Of a DNA stretch of 20,920 nt, positions 13,629 to 20,920 are shown one piece after another (within the stretch, counting starts at the first letter, position 1; each line of letters opens with the position of its first letter). The position numbers were made by a program, and so were the translations under genes. The DNA comes from a virus, in the IMG/VR virus record IMGVR_UViG_3300026078_000880, positions 1 to 20,920 of that record. One strand, written 5' to 3'. The notes below the pieces were generated by a model, which was not told the DNA's origin, made no database searches, and saw nothing but the letters and a program-made list of their open reading frames with translations.

Positions 13629-15826
13629 TGACCACTGCCGTTTTGGTAGTTCTGCGCCGCATTCATATACGTATTGTAGTTGGGATTGTTCGGGCTAATG
13701 CCATTTCTCTGATTTAGCGAGGGCTTATACGCATCCATATATGACTGCTCAAGGCCTCGTTGGGTGGCGTAATCATCTGTTGGCGCAACAGGGTCAAAAT
13801 TTAGTGAGGACTTCGCAGGGTTGCGACTGTGCTCTCCTTCACGCCGGATGAAATCGTTTGTACGACCGATGTACATAATGTCACCCGTGGCTGGATCACG
13901 CAACGCGTAGACTCCACCGATAGGCCCTACTTGTGCTCTTGAAGGCGGATTGGCCTCACATTGACCAAATTCCCCGAACTCTGAGGCCGGTCTTGGCGGG
14001 ACATAGGGCGTTGTATCCCGCGCACGCGCTGCTTCCTCTCTATCTCGATCCAGTCGTGCGATTTCCGCATTCGTATCCGGAGTATTTAATGCTTCCGCTT
14101 CTTTGGGATCGATTTCAGCCCTGTTGTTTTGCAAACCTAAAGGATCAATAGAACCTAGCGGATCGTTACCGCCATACGCGTATAAACTCCACTGTCCACC
14201 CCCATATCCAATCGGGTCAGGTTGCGCGTAGCCGCCGATGCTTGCGTCAAACGTTCGATGAATGTTGTCGCTTAGCCCTGTTTCCGTGTCGTAATACTGA
14301 CCAGGGAGGCGCAGGTTGTATGTGTAGCCATTACTTGTCGGCTGCTGTTCGCCCCATGGATTCCCTTGATAGGCCCAACTCCATACTGTATTGCCGCCGG
14401 CATCTGAGATAGCTCTAGGCGTTCCTAATTGGTCAGCAGTCACATAAGCAACTGACGTCGTCGTGCCTTGACTGTCGAGATTGGCTACCGGAATGTTATC
14501 GAGATAGACATATTCTCGATTGGTCGCACCGTACTCGCTTAGGATCTGACTGTCGGGACCATAGTTATAACGTTCCGTCGCACCATTAGCTGTCTTCGAC
14601 ACACGCTCATCGAAGGCGTTATATGTGTAAGTGGCGATTGTGCTCTGATTGAGCTGTACCAGAGTCAGCCGGTTGCGTGCGTTGTAACCAAACCCGTACA
14701 CGCTGCCGGCTTGGCTGATTGCTGTAGTATTGCCGTTGGCATCCGACGATCGGGCTGCATTGCCTGTGGCGATCAGCTGGTGGGTGTTGGGGTTATAGCT
14801 GTAGGTTCCCGTCGCCAAACCACTGCCCGTCTTGCTCAGACGATCGCCTGCCTGGTTATAGGTCACGCTTTCCAGCGTGCTGCCATCGGCTTCCGTGACG
14901 GTCGTCAACCGATATAGTGGGTTATAGCTATAAGTTTCTGTGGCCGGATTGGCCCCGGCACTGTTGCCGATGGCGGTGATATCGCCCATCGCATCCCGCG
15001 CGACGTGCAGCGTAAAGGTCGGACTGACGAGATCGGTCAGATGATAGTTGGCGTCATACGTCCGCGTCACCGCCTGGCCATTACCCAACGTGTAGCTGCT
15101 CACCGGCCCGAACGGCAGGTAGGTGACGTTGCTAACCAAGGTGGTGATGCCGCTGCTCGTAGTAGCGCTGACCCCACTGACGCGGCCATCTGCGTCGTAG
15201 CTGTAACTCACCTGATCACCGCTGGGGTGCGTGATGCTCAAGATCTTGCCGCCGGGGCTACGAGCATAGGTCGTGACATCCGTGTGACCACTGACCGTCT
15301 GACTCGCCTGGGTGACATAGCCTTGGGCGTTGTAGCAGAACATGGTGGTAACGCCGCTTTCGACGACCCGCGTCAGGTGGCCTATTGGATAGGAGGTCGT
15401 ACAGCCTGTAACGCTGTTGGCTTCGTCATAGGTGTAGGTGATGTTCTGGGTGTTGTCGGCGTAGCTCGCGCTTAGCCGGCGGTTCAGGGCATCATAGGTG
15501 TAGGTGACGGTGTTGCCTTTGGCATCTGTGCCGGTCAACACATTGCCGGCGGCGTCATACGTTTTGGCTGTTATTCCAGTATCGGGGCTGGTGACGCTTG
15601 TGGGGTCGGACAAACCGTCGTACTGGTACGTTGTGTTGAGGCCACTGGGATCAGTCACCTGAATGAGGCGATCCAGCGCGTCGTAAGTGTAGGTTGTCTT
15701 GGTATTGGCCGTTTGTGCGTCAGCCGGTACAACATTTGCTGCTACAGCGAGAGCAAGCATCAGCCCGGCGAGCGACTTTATATGTGTACCTAGGCGGCCA
15801 TGCTTTATGCGCTTCCTAACCATCAT
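13625..15826 (-). CDS. Secreted Rhs core protein with GIY-YIG nuclease toxin tail
   Basis: A 733-residue protein. ATG at 15826 (AGGAG just upstream; 15823 also possible) gives a signal peptide with KRIKHGR, a LAGLMLALAVAANVV core and cleavage near PADAQ. YD-type Rhs repeats follow at once (TYTYDALDRLIQVTDPSGL) and run to the core end, with PDPIGYGGGQWSLYAYGG and the closing DPLGL at about 561-565, where Rhs proteins cut themselves. The 168-residue tail has GVY (638-640), YIG (652-654), R662, H666 and E693, aligned with the I-TevI-type GIY-YIG active site, so it likely cuts nucleic acid. There is no PAAR or other T6SS domain; export would be by Sec. It lies 106 bases after the first Rhs gene and overlaps imm26. 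It appears to be the second half of a split Rhs shell. Confidence 0.88.
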   Translation of the reverse strand: MMVRKRIKHGRLGTHIKSLAGLMLALAVAANVVPADAQTANTKTTYTYDALDRLIQVTDPSGLNTTYQYDGLSDPTSVTSPDTGITAKTYDAAGNVLTGTDAKGNTVTYTYDALNRRLSASYADNTQNITYTYDEANSVTGCTTSYPIGHLTRVVESGVTTMFCYNAQGYVTQASQTVSGHTDVTTYARSPGGKILSITHPSGDQVSYSYDADGRVSGVSATTSSGITTLVSNVTYLPFGPVSSYTLGNGQAVTRTYDANYHLTDLVSPTFTLHVARDAMGDITAIGNSAGANPATETYSYNPLYRLTTVTEADGSTLESVTYNQAGDRLSKTGSGLATGTYSYNPNTHQLIATGNAARSSDANGNTTAISQAGSVYGFGYNARNRLTLVQLNQSTIATYTYNAFDERVSKTANGATERYNYGPDSQILSEYGATNREYVYLDNIPVANLDSQGTTTSVAYVTADQLGTPRAISDAGGNTVWSWAYQGNPWGEQQPTSNGYTYNLRLPGQYYDTETGLSDNIHRTFDASIGGYAQPDPIGYGGGQWSLYAYGGNDPLGSIDPLGLQNNRAEIDPKEAEALNTPDTNAEIARLDRDREEAARARDTTPYVPPRPASEFGEFGQCEANPPSRAQVGPIGGVYALRDPATGDIMYIGRTNDFIRREGEHSRNPAKSSLNFDPVAPTDDYATQRGLEQSYMDAYKPSLNQRNGISPNNPNYNTYMNAAQNYQNGSGH

Positions 15827-15932
15827 CCCCTCTCCTGTGTGATTGTCGGCTCGCATGCCCTCCCTCCCTGATAGCGCCCCCAATACTGAAGAACGTATCA
15901 ATGTCTGTGCATGATCCATGGCCGCGCCCCTG

Positions 15933-18900
15933 TCAGTTCGTGCCGTTGTAGTTGTCGAGGGTCTGTACCAGCCGATTCAGGGCGTCGTAGCCCGACTGGC
16001 GCTGGATACCCAAGCCATCAGCTCTCTGCACCAAATTGCCGTTGGCGTCATAGCTACCACTCGCGCTGGCATCGAAGACCATGTGATTGAGGCCATCGAT
16101 CACTTTGATGAGTTGGCCCAGCGAGTTGAAGCTTCGGGTCAGTGTTCTATATAGATTGCCGCCGGCGTCGTAGGTCTTCTCGGCAATCTTGTTGCCTGCG
16201 GCATCCAGGGTGTACTGCACGTAGTTACCCAGAGCATCGGTGATCTTCACCAAGCGATGCGCCGCGTCGTAACCGTAGGTGGTGGCGATACCGTCCGGAT
16301 CGGTAATCGTTTGTACAGCGCCATAGGGCGTGTAGGTGAAGCTGGTGGTTGCACCCCCCACACTGCGTGAGGCAAGCCATCCGCGTTTGGTATAGGTCAT
16401 ATCCGTGTTGAGGCCGTTGGCATCGGTTGTGCGCGTAATGCGGCCATCAGCATCGTAAGAGGCAATGGTCGTGACGTGGCCAACGGGATCGGTAACGATA
16501 TGAACGTCGCCGGTTTGATAGCAAGCTGCGCCCGCGGTGCCACAATTCATTGCGCTACTTGTCATGTAGTAGCTATACGTGATCGTTTGCGCGACGTCGG
16601 TTCGTGGCCCCGTGGCCGTCAACATCAACCCTACGAGCGGGCACTGCGTGGTGTCGACAGCTGTGCAATATGTATAGTTGGAGCGACGTACACCCACAGG
16701 CACGCTGCCGGTTGCGCTGCAGGTATATCCCGAGGCTGCGCTGCTGGCGGGATCGATATCGCAGCGGGCCAGCACCTGTCCAATGTTGTTATATAGCCAT
16801 TGCGTGGAACTGGCAGTGCTGCCGGAAGCATCTAGGACAGTTCTGGTCAGGGGAACGCGCAATGTAGCGTTCCAGGTGAAATTAGTGGTGCGCTGTTTGG
16901 ACGTTCCAGAAGCTTCGATCTGCTGATCAAGCAGACCGTTCGTGTCATAGGTCGTTTTGGACGCATTGCCATTGAAGTCCGTGGCCGAAGCGAGGTAGCC
17001 GTTGGTGTCGTAGGTGCTCGACGCATAAGGCTGATCACACTGCACGCCGCATGGTGCGCTGACGGTGGTGCGATGGAATGAGCCGAATTGTTGGTTAAAC
17101 GTCAGTGTCGACTGCGAGCCGGTCGGATAGGTCACGGTGGTCGTGCCGTCTGGGTTATAGGCCACTTGGGTTTCGGCGATGTTGGAGGCCAGCATCGACG
17201 TAGTGGCCCTCCCTTGGGCGTTGTAGCTGATGCTGGTGAAGCGCGTATTGGTTTCGTCGATATCACCCGTCAAAGCGGCGGGGAGATTGGCGCTGCTGGT
17301 TAGGGTGCTTTCGTTGTAAACGTACTGGCGAGATGTTTTGTCGGGATACGCAACTGATGTCAGATTGCCGCTTCCGTCGTAACCATAAGTCACCACGCCG
17401 CCATCCGGTTCCGTGATGTTGGCTATTTTCGAATTGCTGCTGTAGGTGAAGTTAAGCGTCCGTCCACGAGGATCGGTCACTGTCAGCAACAGACCCGCCG
17501 CTGGCGCCACACTGGTGGGCGTGGAAGCGGTACTGTACGTAAGTGTAGTAAGTAGGCCGTCTGTGTCCGCAATGGAGAGCAGATTTCCATTCTGATCGTA
17601 GCTTTCCTGATAGCGCGTTGCAGCGTCGAAATAGGTCCACCCTATGATCGCGCCAGAAGAATCCGTCTGCGGAGTAAGACGATCAGCCACGTCCGGGTCG
17701 GAGACCCATTGGCCCGAGGTCAAGGTGAAGTTGAGCTCGCGCCCATCCGGACGAAATGCTGTGGCGGTGATTAGTCCGTTACTGACGAGGTATTCGATGC
17801 TTCGATCGAAGGTGTGACGCCAATTGGTGCCGATGTGAGCGGGCGCGACAGACGTCTGGCTGTTGTAGTAGCGATGGAAGCTTAAAACCCCGAGCGAGAT
17901 GTCCGCATCATCTTTGTACTCGTTGCCGGTCGCTGAATTGATAGGGTCGCCGATGCAATTGCAGGATTTACCCAATTCCTTGCCATCAGGATTGCCTGGA
18001 ACGACTGCCAAATAGCCGATACCTTCGTCAGTGGTTCCAGGATCATAGGCACTGAATGACGATACGATCGCCCCAGTTTGCATATTGATGCGAGAAATAT
18101 TGCCGCTATTCGAATCGGCAACCCAAAACGTGTGCCCATCTGGATCGGGAAAGACGGAACCGAGTGATCCGTAATACGGACCGTCGTTAATTGCATATTC
18201 GTTAAGAACGTTGCCGGAGCTATCCAACAAAAAAACATCATCCCAGCTAGCCACCAGCAGGTTCCCATTGGGAAGCTGACGAATGTCGTACAAAACTTCG
18301 GTGCCGCCAAATGGGTCGGCGAGAGACTGTACGAGATCGGATAGTTGCGAGCCAGTGCAAACGTCGAATTGGTGAATGCTGTCGCCACCGGTGGTGTAGC
18401 GCAATGTGCATTGATCGGTAGACAGAGCGATATGGTCTATCGCGTCACCTGAATTTGGGTCATTGGGAACTGAATAAGTGATAATCAGATTTCCGCTGGG
18501 ATCAAACTTGAGAATCGATCCCGGTCCACCAGATGTCAGTGAGTCTTGGCCAACATAAGCATAGCCCTTGTTGTCAAATACTATCGAAGTCGGAAAGGTG
18601 TACCCGCTGCCGAAGCTTCCTCGCGTACCATCGCTACTGATTTGATAGACATCATTCGTCGAATTTTGAAAAGGGATGTAGATGTTATTTGACGCATCTG
18701 CCCCTAGCGATCCGAAATAGTTGTTGTTGACGCCAAAATTAAAGTTGTCGAGCAGTACACCATTGGGGCTGAAATGCTTGACGTGATGACCCCAAGTGGA
18801 GCCATAGCCGGCGAACATAGTGATAAAAACTTCTCCTGGACGTAGAGGGGCTCCGTCTGCGAATGCGGGCGGGGCACACAAGCCAGCTACTAAAAGAGCA

Positions 18901-18983
18901 AGCAGACACCTGATTGAGAAGCCCCACCTGGATAGGCGATACGAATCCGAAGTACGTCCTTGCTGCAGAAAAAGACTTTTCAT
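15933..18983 (-). CDS. Secreted Rhs protein with NHL-like beta-propeller, DUF6531 and YD repeats; no toxin tail
   Basis: A 1016-residue protein. ATG at 18983 has GGAG six bases upstream; an ATG at 18995 would add four residues. The signal peptide runs to about AFA-DG (residue 42-43). Residues about 50-330 show repeated DxxGN/S-type strands (FSPNGVLLDNF, LKFDPSGNLIITYS, FLLDSSGNVLNEY, FWVADSNSGNISRINMQTG), consistent with an NHL/SMP-30-like propeller. Residues about 340-400 (CNCIGDPINSATGNEYKDD, LSFHRYYNSQ) are the DUF6531 start of an Rhs shell, followed by YD repeats to the end. It stops at GYDALNRLVQTLDNYNGTN, with no core end motif and no toxin. The missing part begins in the next gene, which has its own signal peptide. 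Together they probably make a shell around the toxin. Confidence 0.87.
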   Translation of the reverse strand: MKSLFLQQGRTSDSYRLSRWGFSIRCLLALLVAGLCAPPAFADGAPLRPGEVFITMFAGYGSTWGHHVKHFSPNGVLLDNFNFGVNNNYFGSLGADASNNIYIPFQNSTNDVYQISSDGTRGSFGSGYTFPTSIVFDNKGYAYVGQDSLTSGGPGSILKFDPSGNLIITYSVPNDPNSGDAIDHIALSTDQCTLRYTTGGDSIHQFDVCTGSQLSDLVQSLADPFGGTEVLYDIRQLPNGNLLVASWDDVFLLDSSGNVLNEYAINDGPYYGSLGSVFPDPDGHTFWVADSNSGNISRINMQTGAIVSSFSAYDPGTTDEGIGYLAVVPGNPDGKELGKSCNCIGDPINSATGNEYKDDADISLGVLSFHRYYNSQTSVAPAHIGTNWRHTFDRSIEYLVSNGLITATAFRPDGRELNFTLTSGQWVSDPDVADRLTPQTDSSGAIIGWTYFDAATRYQESYDQNGNLLSIADTDGLLTTLTYSTASTPTSVAPAAGLLLTVTDPRGRTLNFTYSSNSKIANITEPDGGVVTYGYDGSGNLTSVAYPDKTSRQYVYNESTLTSSANLPAALTGDIDETNTRFTSISYNAQGRATTSMLASNIAETQVAYNPDGTTTVTYPTGSQSTLTFNQQFGSFHRTTVSAPCGVQCDQPYASSTYDTNGYLASATDFNGNASKTTYDTNGLLDQQIEASGTSKQRTTNFTWNATLRVPLTRTVLDASGSTASSTQWLYNNIGQVLARCDIDPASSAASGYTCSATGSVPVGVRRSNYTYCTAVDTTQCPLVGLMLTATGPRTDVAQTITYSYYMTSSAMNCGTAGAACYQTGDVHIVTDPVGHVTTIASYDADGRITRTTDANGLNTDMTYTKRGWLASRSVGGATTSFTYTPYGAVQTITDPDGIATTYGYDAAHRLVKITDALGNYVQYTLDAAGNKIAEKTYDAGGNLYRTLTRSFNSLGQLIKVIDGLNHMVFDASASGSYDANGNLVQRADGLGIQRQSGYDALNRLVQTLDNYNGTN

Positions 18984-19369
18984 TGCACGCTCCATGGGCT
19001 GCTATATCGACCCGCTCGACTAGGGTTATGGTTTAACGAAGCATTGATCTGCTAGGCATAGCCGTACGAGCCGCATACGGCGCAGCTCACTATCGGCACA
19101 AATTCTGGAATCGTCCTTAGGTCTTGCCTGGCGTCGCTATGAAAACTGGACGCGCTGATGCGCTCGCGGGGAGCGCCGGCAAAAGGTGCCAAATCAATTC
19201 CATCTGATATCCCCTGCTTTAAACCTGACGTGTACCTACGAACGTTACATGGCGCGCGCTTGGGCGTTGCGCACGTGCACAGCAGCTTCACAGCAAATAG
19301 GTTGCAGATCGATTCGTGATGACTTTGTGATATGCAGGCACTTACCTTGTAGGTGAGCTCGCCTTTTGA

Positions 19370-19387
19370 CGTAGGTTTTTTCCTACG
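19370..19387. other. Short dyad CGTAGG-T6-CCTACG
   Basis: Perfect six-base arms around a run of six T (plus strand), read on the minus strand as CGTAGG-A6-CCTACG. It lies about 390 bases upstream of the first rhs gene, in the non-coding flank. The A/T-run centre makes it look like a regulator-binding dyad or an intergenic repeat unit, not a terminator. Only one copy was seen in this window. Confidence 0.35.
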
Positions 19388-19575
19388 CGCGAACGACGCT
19401 GCAATTGGGGCCTTCATTACGAAGAAAACTACGGCAACGTTACGGGAAAAAAGAAACGACGGTCAGGAACCCATGCCGGCGCGCCTTCCTCTTTCACGTC
19501 CACATTGCTTTTGGTGATCAATTCAATGGCTCGCTGCTGTGCTGCCTGATTGGTAGTCAAGCCTGAGCTCACCTT

Positions 19576-19606
19576 TGAAAAGAAACGAGCGCCCACAGGG
19601 CGCTCG
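19576..19606 (-). terminator. Rho-independent terminator (minus strand)
   Basis: Nine-base perfect stem CGAGCGCCC / GGGCGCTCG (19586-19594 and 19598-19606) with a three-base loop. On the minus strand it is followed by TTTCTTTTC, a classic intrinsic terminator. It would stop transcription coming from the right, and so separates the two small genes at 19987-20708 from the Rhs operon. The nearest upstream minus-strand gene ends 380 bases earlier, so an unseen small RNA or a lost gene may lie between. Confidence 0.75.
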
Positions 19607-19986
19607 GTCGGACGTCGGCTTCCGTGCTGCGGCGGGCCCACCGCGGACGCCAGGACTTTCCGGCGTGCCGACCTTAAATCGTCCTTTGTCTGTAGGTCAA
19701 CGAAGATCGCTGGGCGGAGGGCTGCGGATGTCGCTCAACTCGCGCCGCGCGCTTGCCCCCGCCACGCCCGCGGTGGCTTCGTAGGCCGATTTTGACGCAG
19801 GTGTCCACAGTTTGTTTTAGAGCACCGGACGGTTTGCTGCCCGCGGCAGTGACGAGGCCATGAAAGACGCAAGATGACGCGCGGAGTCTGCGTTTGAAAC
19901 GTCCTTTCGCGCAGGACTCGGCCAGGAAAGTGAGGGCGGGTTCGGAAAAAGGTAATCCGGGTCACAGTCCAGAAAATCGCCGCAAC

Positions 19987-20328
19987 CTAAGCCAACCCGC
20001 TAATGACTTTAGAAGTGTAGGCGACCGGATCGTCCTTCAGCATCCCGAGATCAGAGAGTGTGGTCTGCCGCCCCGACGGGCTCGTGACCAAATGCTCAAA
20101 TGCGGCAATCCTACCGGTCCGGGTCAACCGGAAAGTGACCATATCTTCTGTTTCCAGAAACCCCATTGTCACCAGTTCAGTCAGATTTCTAGCAAGGTGC
20201 ACTAGCCGCAACGCTTGCGGAGGTCGACGAATATGCCATAGATCCAGACGAATGGCAGATCGCTCATCAGTCGGGTCGAAGAGCGCAACTATTTTCTGTT
20301 GGAACATTGTCAAAGCAGCAAATGTCAT
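19987..20328 (-). CDS. Hypothetical protein, possible winged-helix fold
   Basis: A 113-residue protein I do not recognise. ATG at 20328 has an excellent GGAGGAA ribosome binding site seven bases upstream, which supports a real gene. The middle part (LRLVHLARNLTELVTMGFLETED, then VTFRLTRTGRIAAFEHL) has the helix-helix-strand pattern and the GFLE...FRLT..GR turn common in winged-helix DNA-binding proteins. That is a resemblance only. No signal peptide or membrane span. It lies 95 bases after another small minus-strand gene, and a terminator is found 380 bases further on. Confidence 0.6.
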   Translation of the reverse strand: MTFAALTMFQQKIVALFDPTDERSAIRLDLWHIRRPPQALRLVHLARNLTELVTMGFLETEDMVTFRLTRTGRIAAFEHLVTSPSGRQTTLSDLGMLKDDPVAYTSKVISGLA

Positions 20329-20423
20329 GGGTGTTCCTCCATGAGAGGGCGTATTTACGCTGGGAGCGCGCGACGTAAAGCCCTACCTTTGGGTCGAGCG
20401 CCAGCGAACATTTGCAAATCCAA

Positions 20424-20708
20424 TCAGTGGTCGTGATCCGGGGATTCGGTCCTGAAATGTTTACCGCCGTCATCTTCCATTCGATCTTCCGCAAAATCCT
20501 GTCGGTTTTTTTCGGCCTTCACCGAAGCAGCCGTGCGGAGCGGCAGGCGTCGCGGATGTTGAGGTGACGCCGATGGCGAGGCGATCGCCGGGGAAGAAGC
20601 CGCAAATATACGATCGCGTTGCGCGCCAATTTCGGCGGGCACGATGGGCGCGAATCTGAGCCTGTGGGGATAGAAGTACAATGAGTTCGTTTGATTGACT
20701 GTGTACAT
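20424..20708 (-). CDS. Small hypothetical protein
   Basis: A 94-residue protein of unknown function. ATG at 20708 (MYTVNQTNSLYFYPHRLRF) has AGAGGA seven bases upstream. The N-terminal 20 residues are rich in aromatic residues; the middle is rich in serine, proline and alanine (AASSPAIASPSASPQHP); the C-terminus is charged (DRMEDDGGKHF, ESPDHDH). The low-complexity middle and polar end suggest a largely disordered protein, or a frame that is only partly real. It may be co-transcribed with the next small gene. The frame is open nine codons further upstream, but the ribosome binding site favours 20708. Confidence 0.5.
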   Translation of the reverse strand: MYTVNQTNSLYFYPHRLRFAPIVPAEIGAQRDRIFAASSPAIASPSASPQHPRRLPLRTAASVKAEKNRQDFAEDRMEDDGGKHFRTESPDHDH

Positions 20709-20920
20709 AAACTTGTCCTCTTGGGTGCTGGCGACCATCTAATTCGGGCGACCATCGTGCAAGTCATGAGCAGGCTGCGGCCCAGAGTTTCGACCACATC
20801 AAGAATCTGACGGGCTCGGAAGGTTGTCAGCTATCGCGCGGATGATGAAGCCGATTACATAAGGGATCAGTCGCATGGAAGGGCGACTTTCGTTATGTAT
20901 ATGCAAGCCTCTTCCACGCA
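20709..20920. other. Right edge: no supported gene; nested inverted repeat
   Basis: No gene could be supported. A nested inverted repeat lies at 20856-20899: outer arms TACATAA (20856-20862) and TTATGTA (20893-20899), inner arms AGTCGC (20869-20874) and GCGACT (20883-20888) with an eight-base loop. A plus-strand frame from about 20815 to the edge is open and has protein-like composition (ADDEADYIRDQSHGR), but no start codon is seen before it. It may be a fragment of a gene continuing outside the window. Confidence 0.35.

Larger units (their letters stand above)
19020..19986. other. Gene-poor flank upstream of the Rhs operon
   Basis: I see no convincing gene in these 967 bases. Open frames exist on both strands but lack a ribosome binding site and family resemblance. 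A minus-strand stretch of about 45 codons ending at 19429 (reads LTTNQAAQQRAIELITKS, later WVPDRRFFFP) has protein-like composition and may be a gene remnant, but it begins downstream of a terminator hairpin. The part next to 19020 must hold the rhs promoter; GATATAG at about 19003-19009 on the minus strand is the nearest AT-rich box and has no clear -35 partner. The area at 19620-19980 is rich in GC, with a mix of short stems. Confidence 0.4.

Noticed and set aside
15827-15919. Earlier start for the second Rhs protein
   Set aside because: The signal peptide and the AGGAG site both place the start at 15826 or 15823; a start at 15919 would bury the signal peptide 31 residues in.
19052-19417. 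121-codon minus-strand frame upstream of rhs
   Set aside because: No ribosome binding site and no recognisable motif; it spans the region that must hold the rhs promoter.
19429-19641. 70-codon minus-strand frame
   Set aside because: Its first third reads through the terminator hairpin; only the last part looks protein-like, so at best a remnant.
1-20920. CRISPR arrays, tRNA, rRNA or IS transposase genes
   Set aside because: None could be recognised on either strand by reading the sequence.

Overview
The window holds most of the head, lysis and tail-completion genes of a P2-type (Peduovirus-like) prophage (positions 1-12603), joined to a secreted Rhs toxin locus with two immunity genes (12663-18983) and a gene-poor flank with two small unknown genes (19020-20920). 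The GC-rich phage genes, the P2 layout and the secreted Rhs pair suggest a gammaproteobacterium of the Xanthomonadales, perhaps Xanthomonadaceae or Rhodanobacteraceae. That placement is inference; there is no rRNA or tRNA marker in the window.

Prophage layout. P2 gene order is kept. The terminase ATPase (P, 9854) and portal (Q, 11614) run on the plus strand. The scaffold/protease (O), major capsid (N), small terminase (M), head completion (L), tail X, two holin-like proteins, endolysin, spanin pair (LysB with LysC embedded), R and S run on the minus strand, mostly with 1-11 base stop/start overlaps. Baseplate genes J and I follow on the minus strand, and I runs off the left edge. Between S and J, where P2 carries V and W, there is instead a plus-strand insert: a Com-like zinc-finger protein whose gene overlaps a DNA methyltransferase gene (the architecture of com-mom in phage Mu), then an unrecognised membrane protein. 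The divergent O/P gap and the region upstream of J both carry a dyad with the same core, GTACC-N8-GGTAC, a good candidate for the late-gene activator site of this phage.

Rhs locus. Right of the portal the phage stops: there is no cos-like sequence, replication gene, repressor or integrase. In its place, on the minus strand, is one apparent operon: a 1016-residue secreted Rhs protein with an NHL-like beta-propeller N-terminus; a second 733-residue Rhs protein with its own signal peptide, the Rhs core end motif and a C-terminal GIY-YIG nuclease tail; an Imm26-family immunity protein overlapping the toxin stop by 4 bases; and an RraB-like protein. The two Rhs proteins read like one Rhs chain cut in two, with a second signal peptide at the cut.

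Right flank. About 1 kb without a convincing gene contains a clear minus-strand terminator hairpin and a small dyad. Two small minus-strand genes with good ribosome binding sites follow, then a nested inverted repeat at the right edge. How the parts cooperate: the prophage region encodes packaging, capsid, lysis and part of the baseplate, but appears incomplete in this window; the moron genes could modify phage DNA and affect the host envelope; the Rhs operon looks like a self-contained interbacterial toxin with its own immunity.
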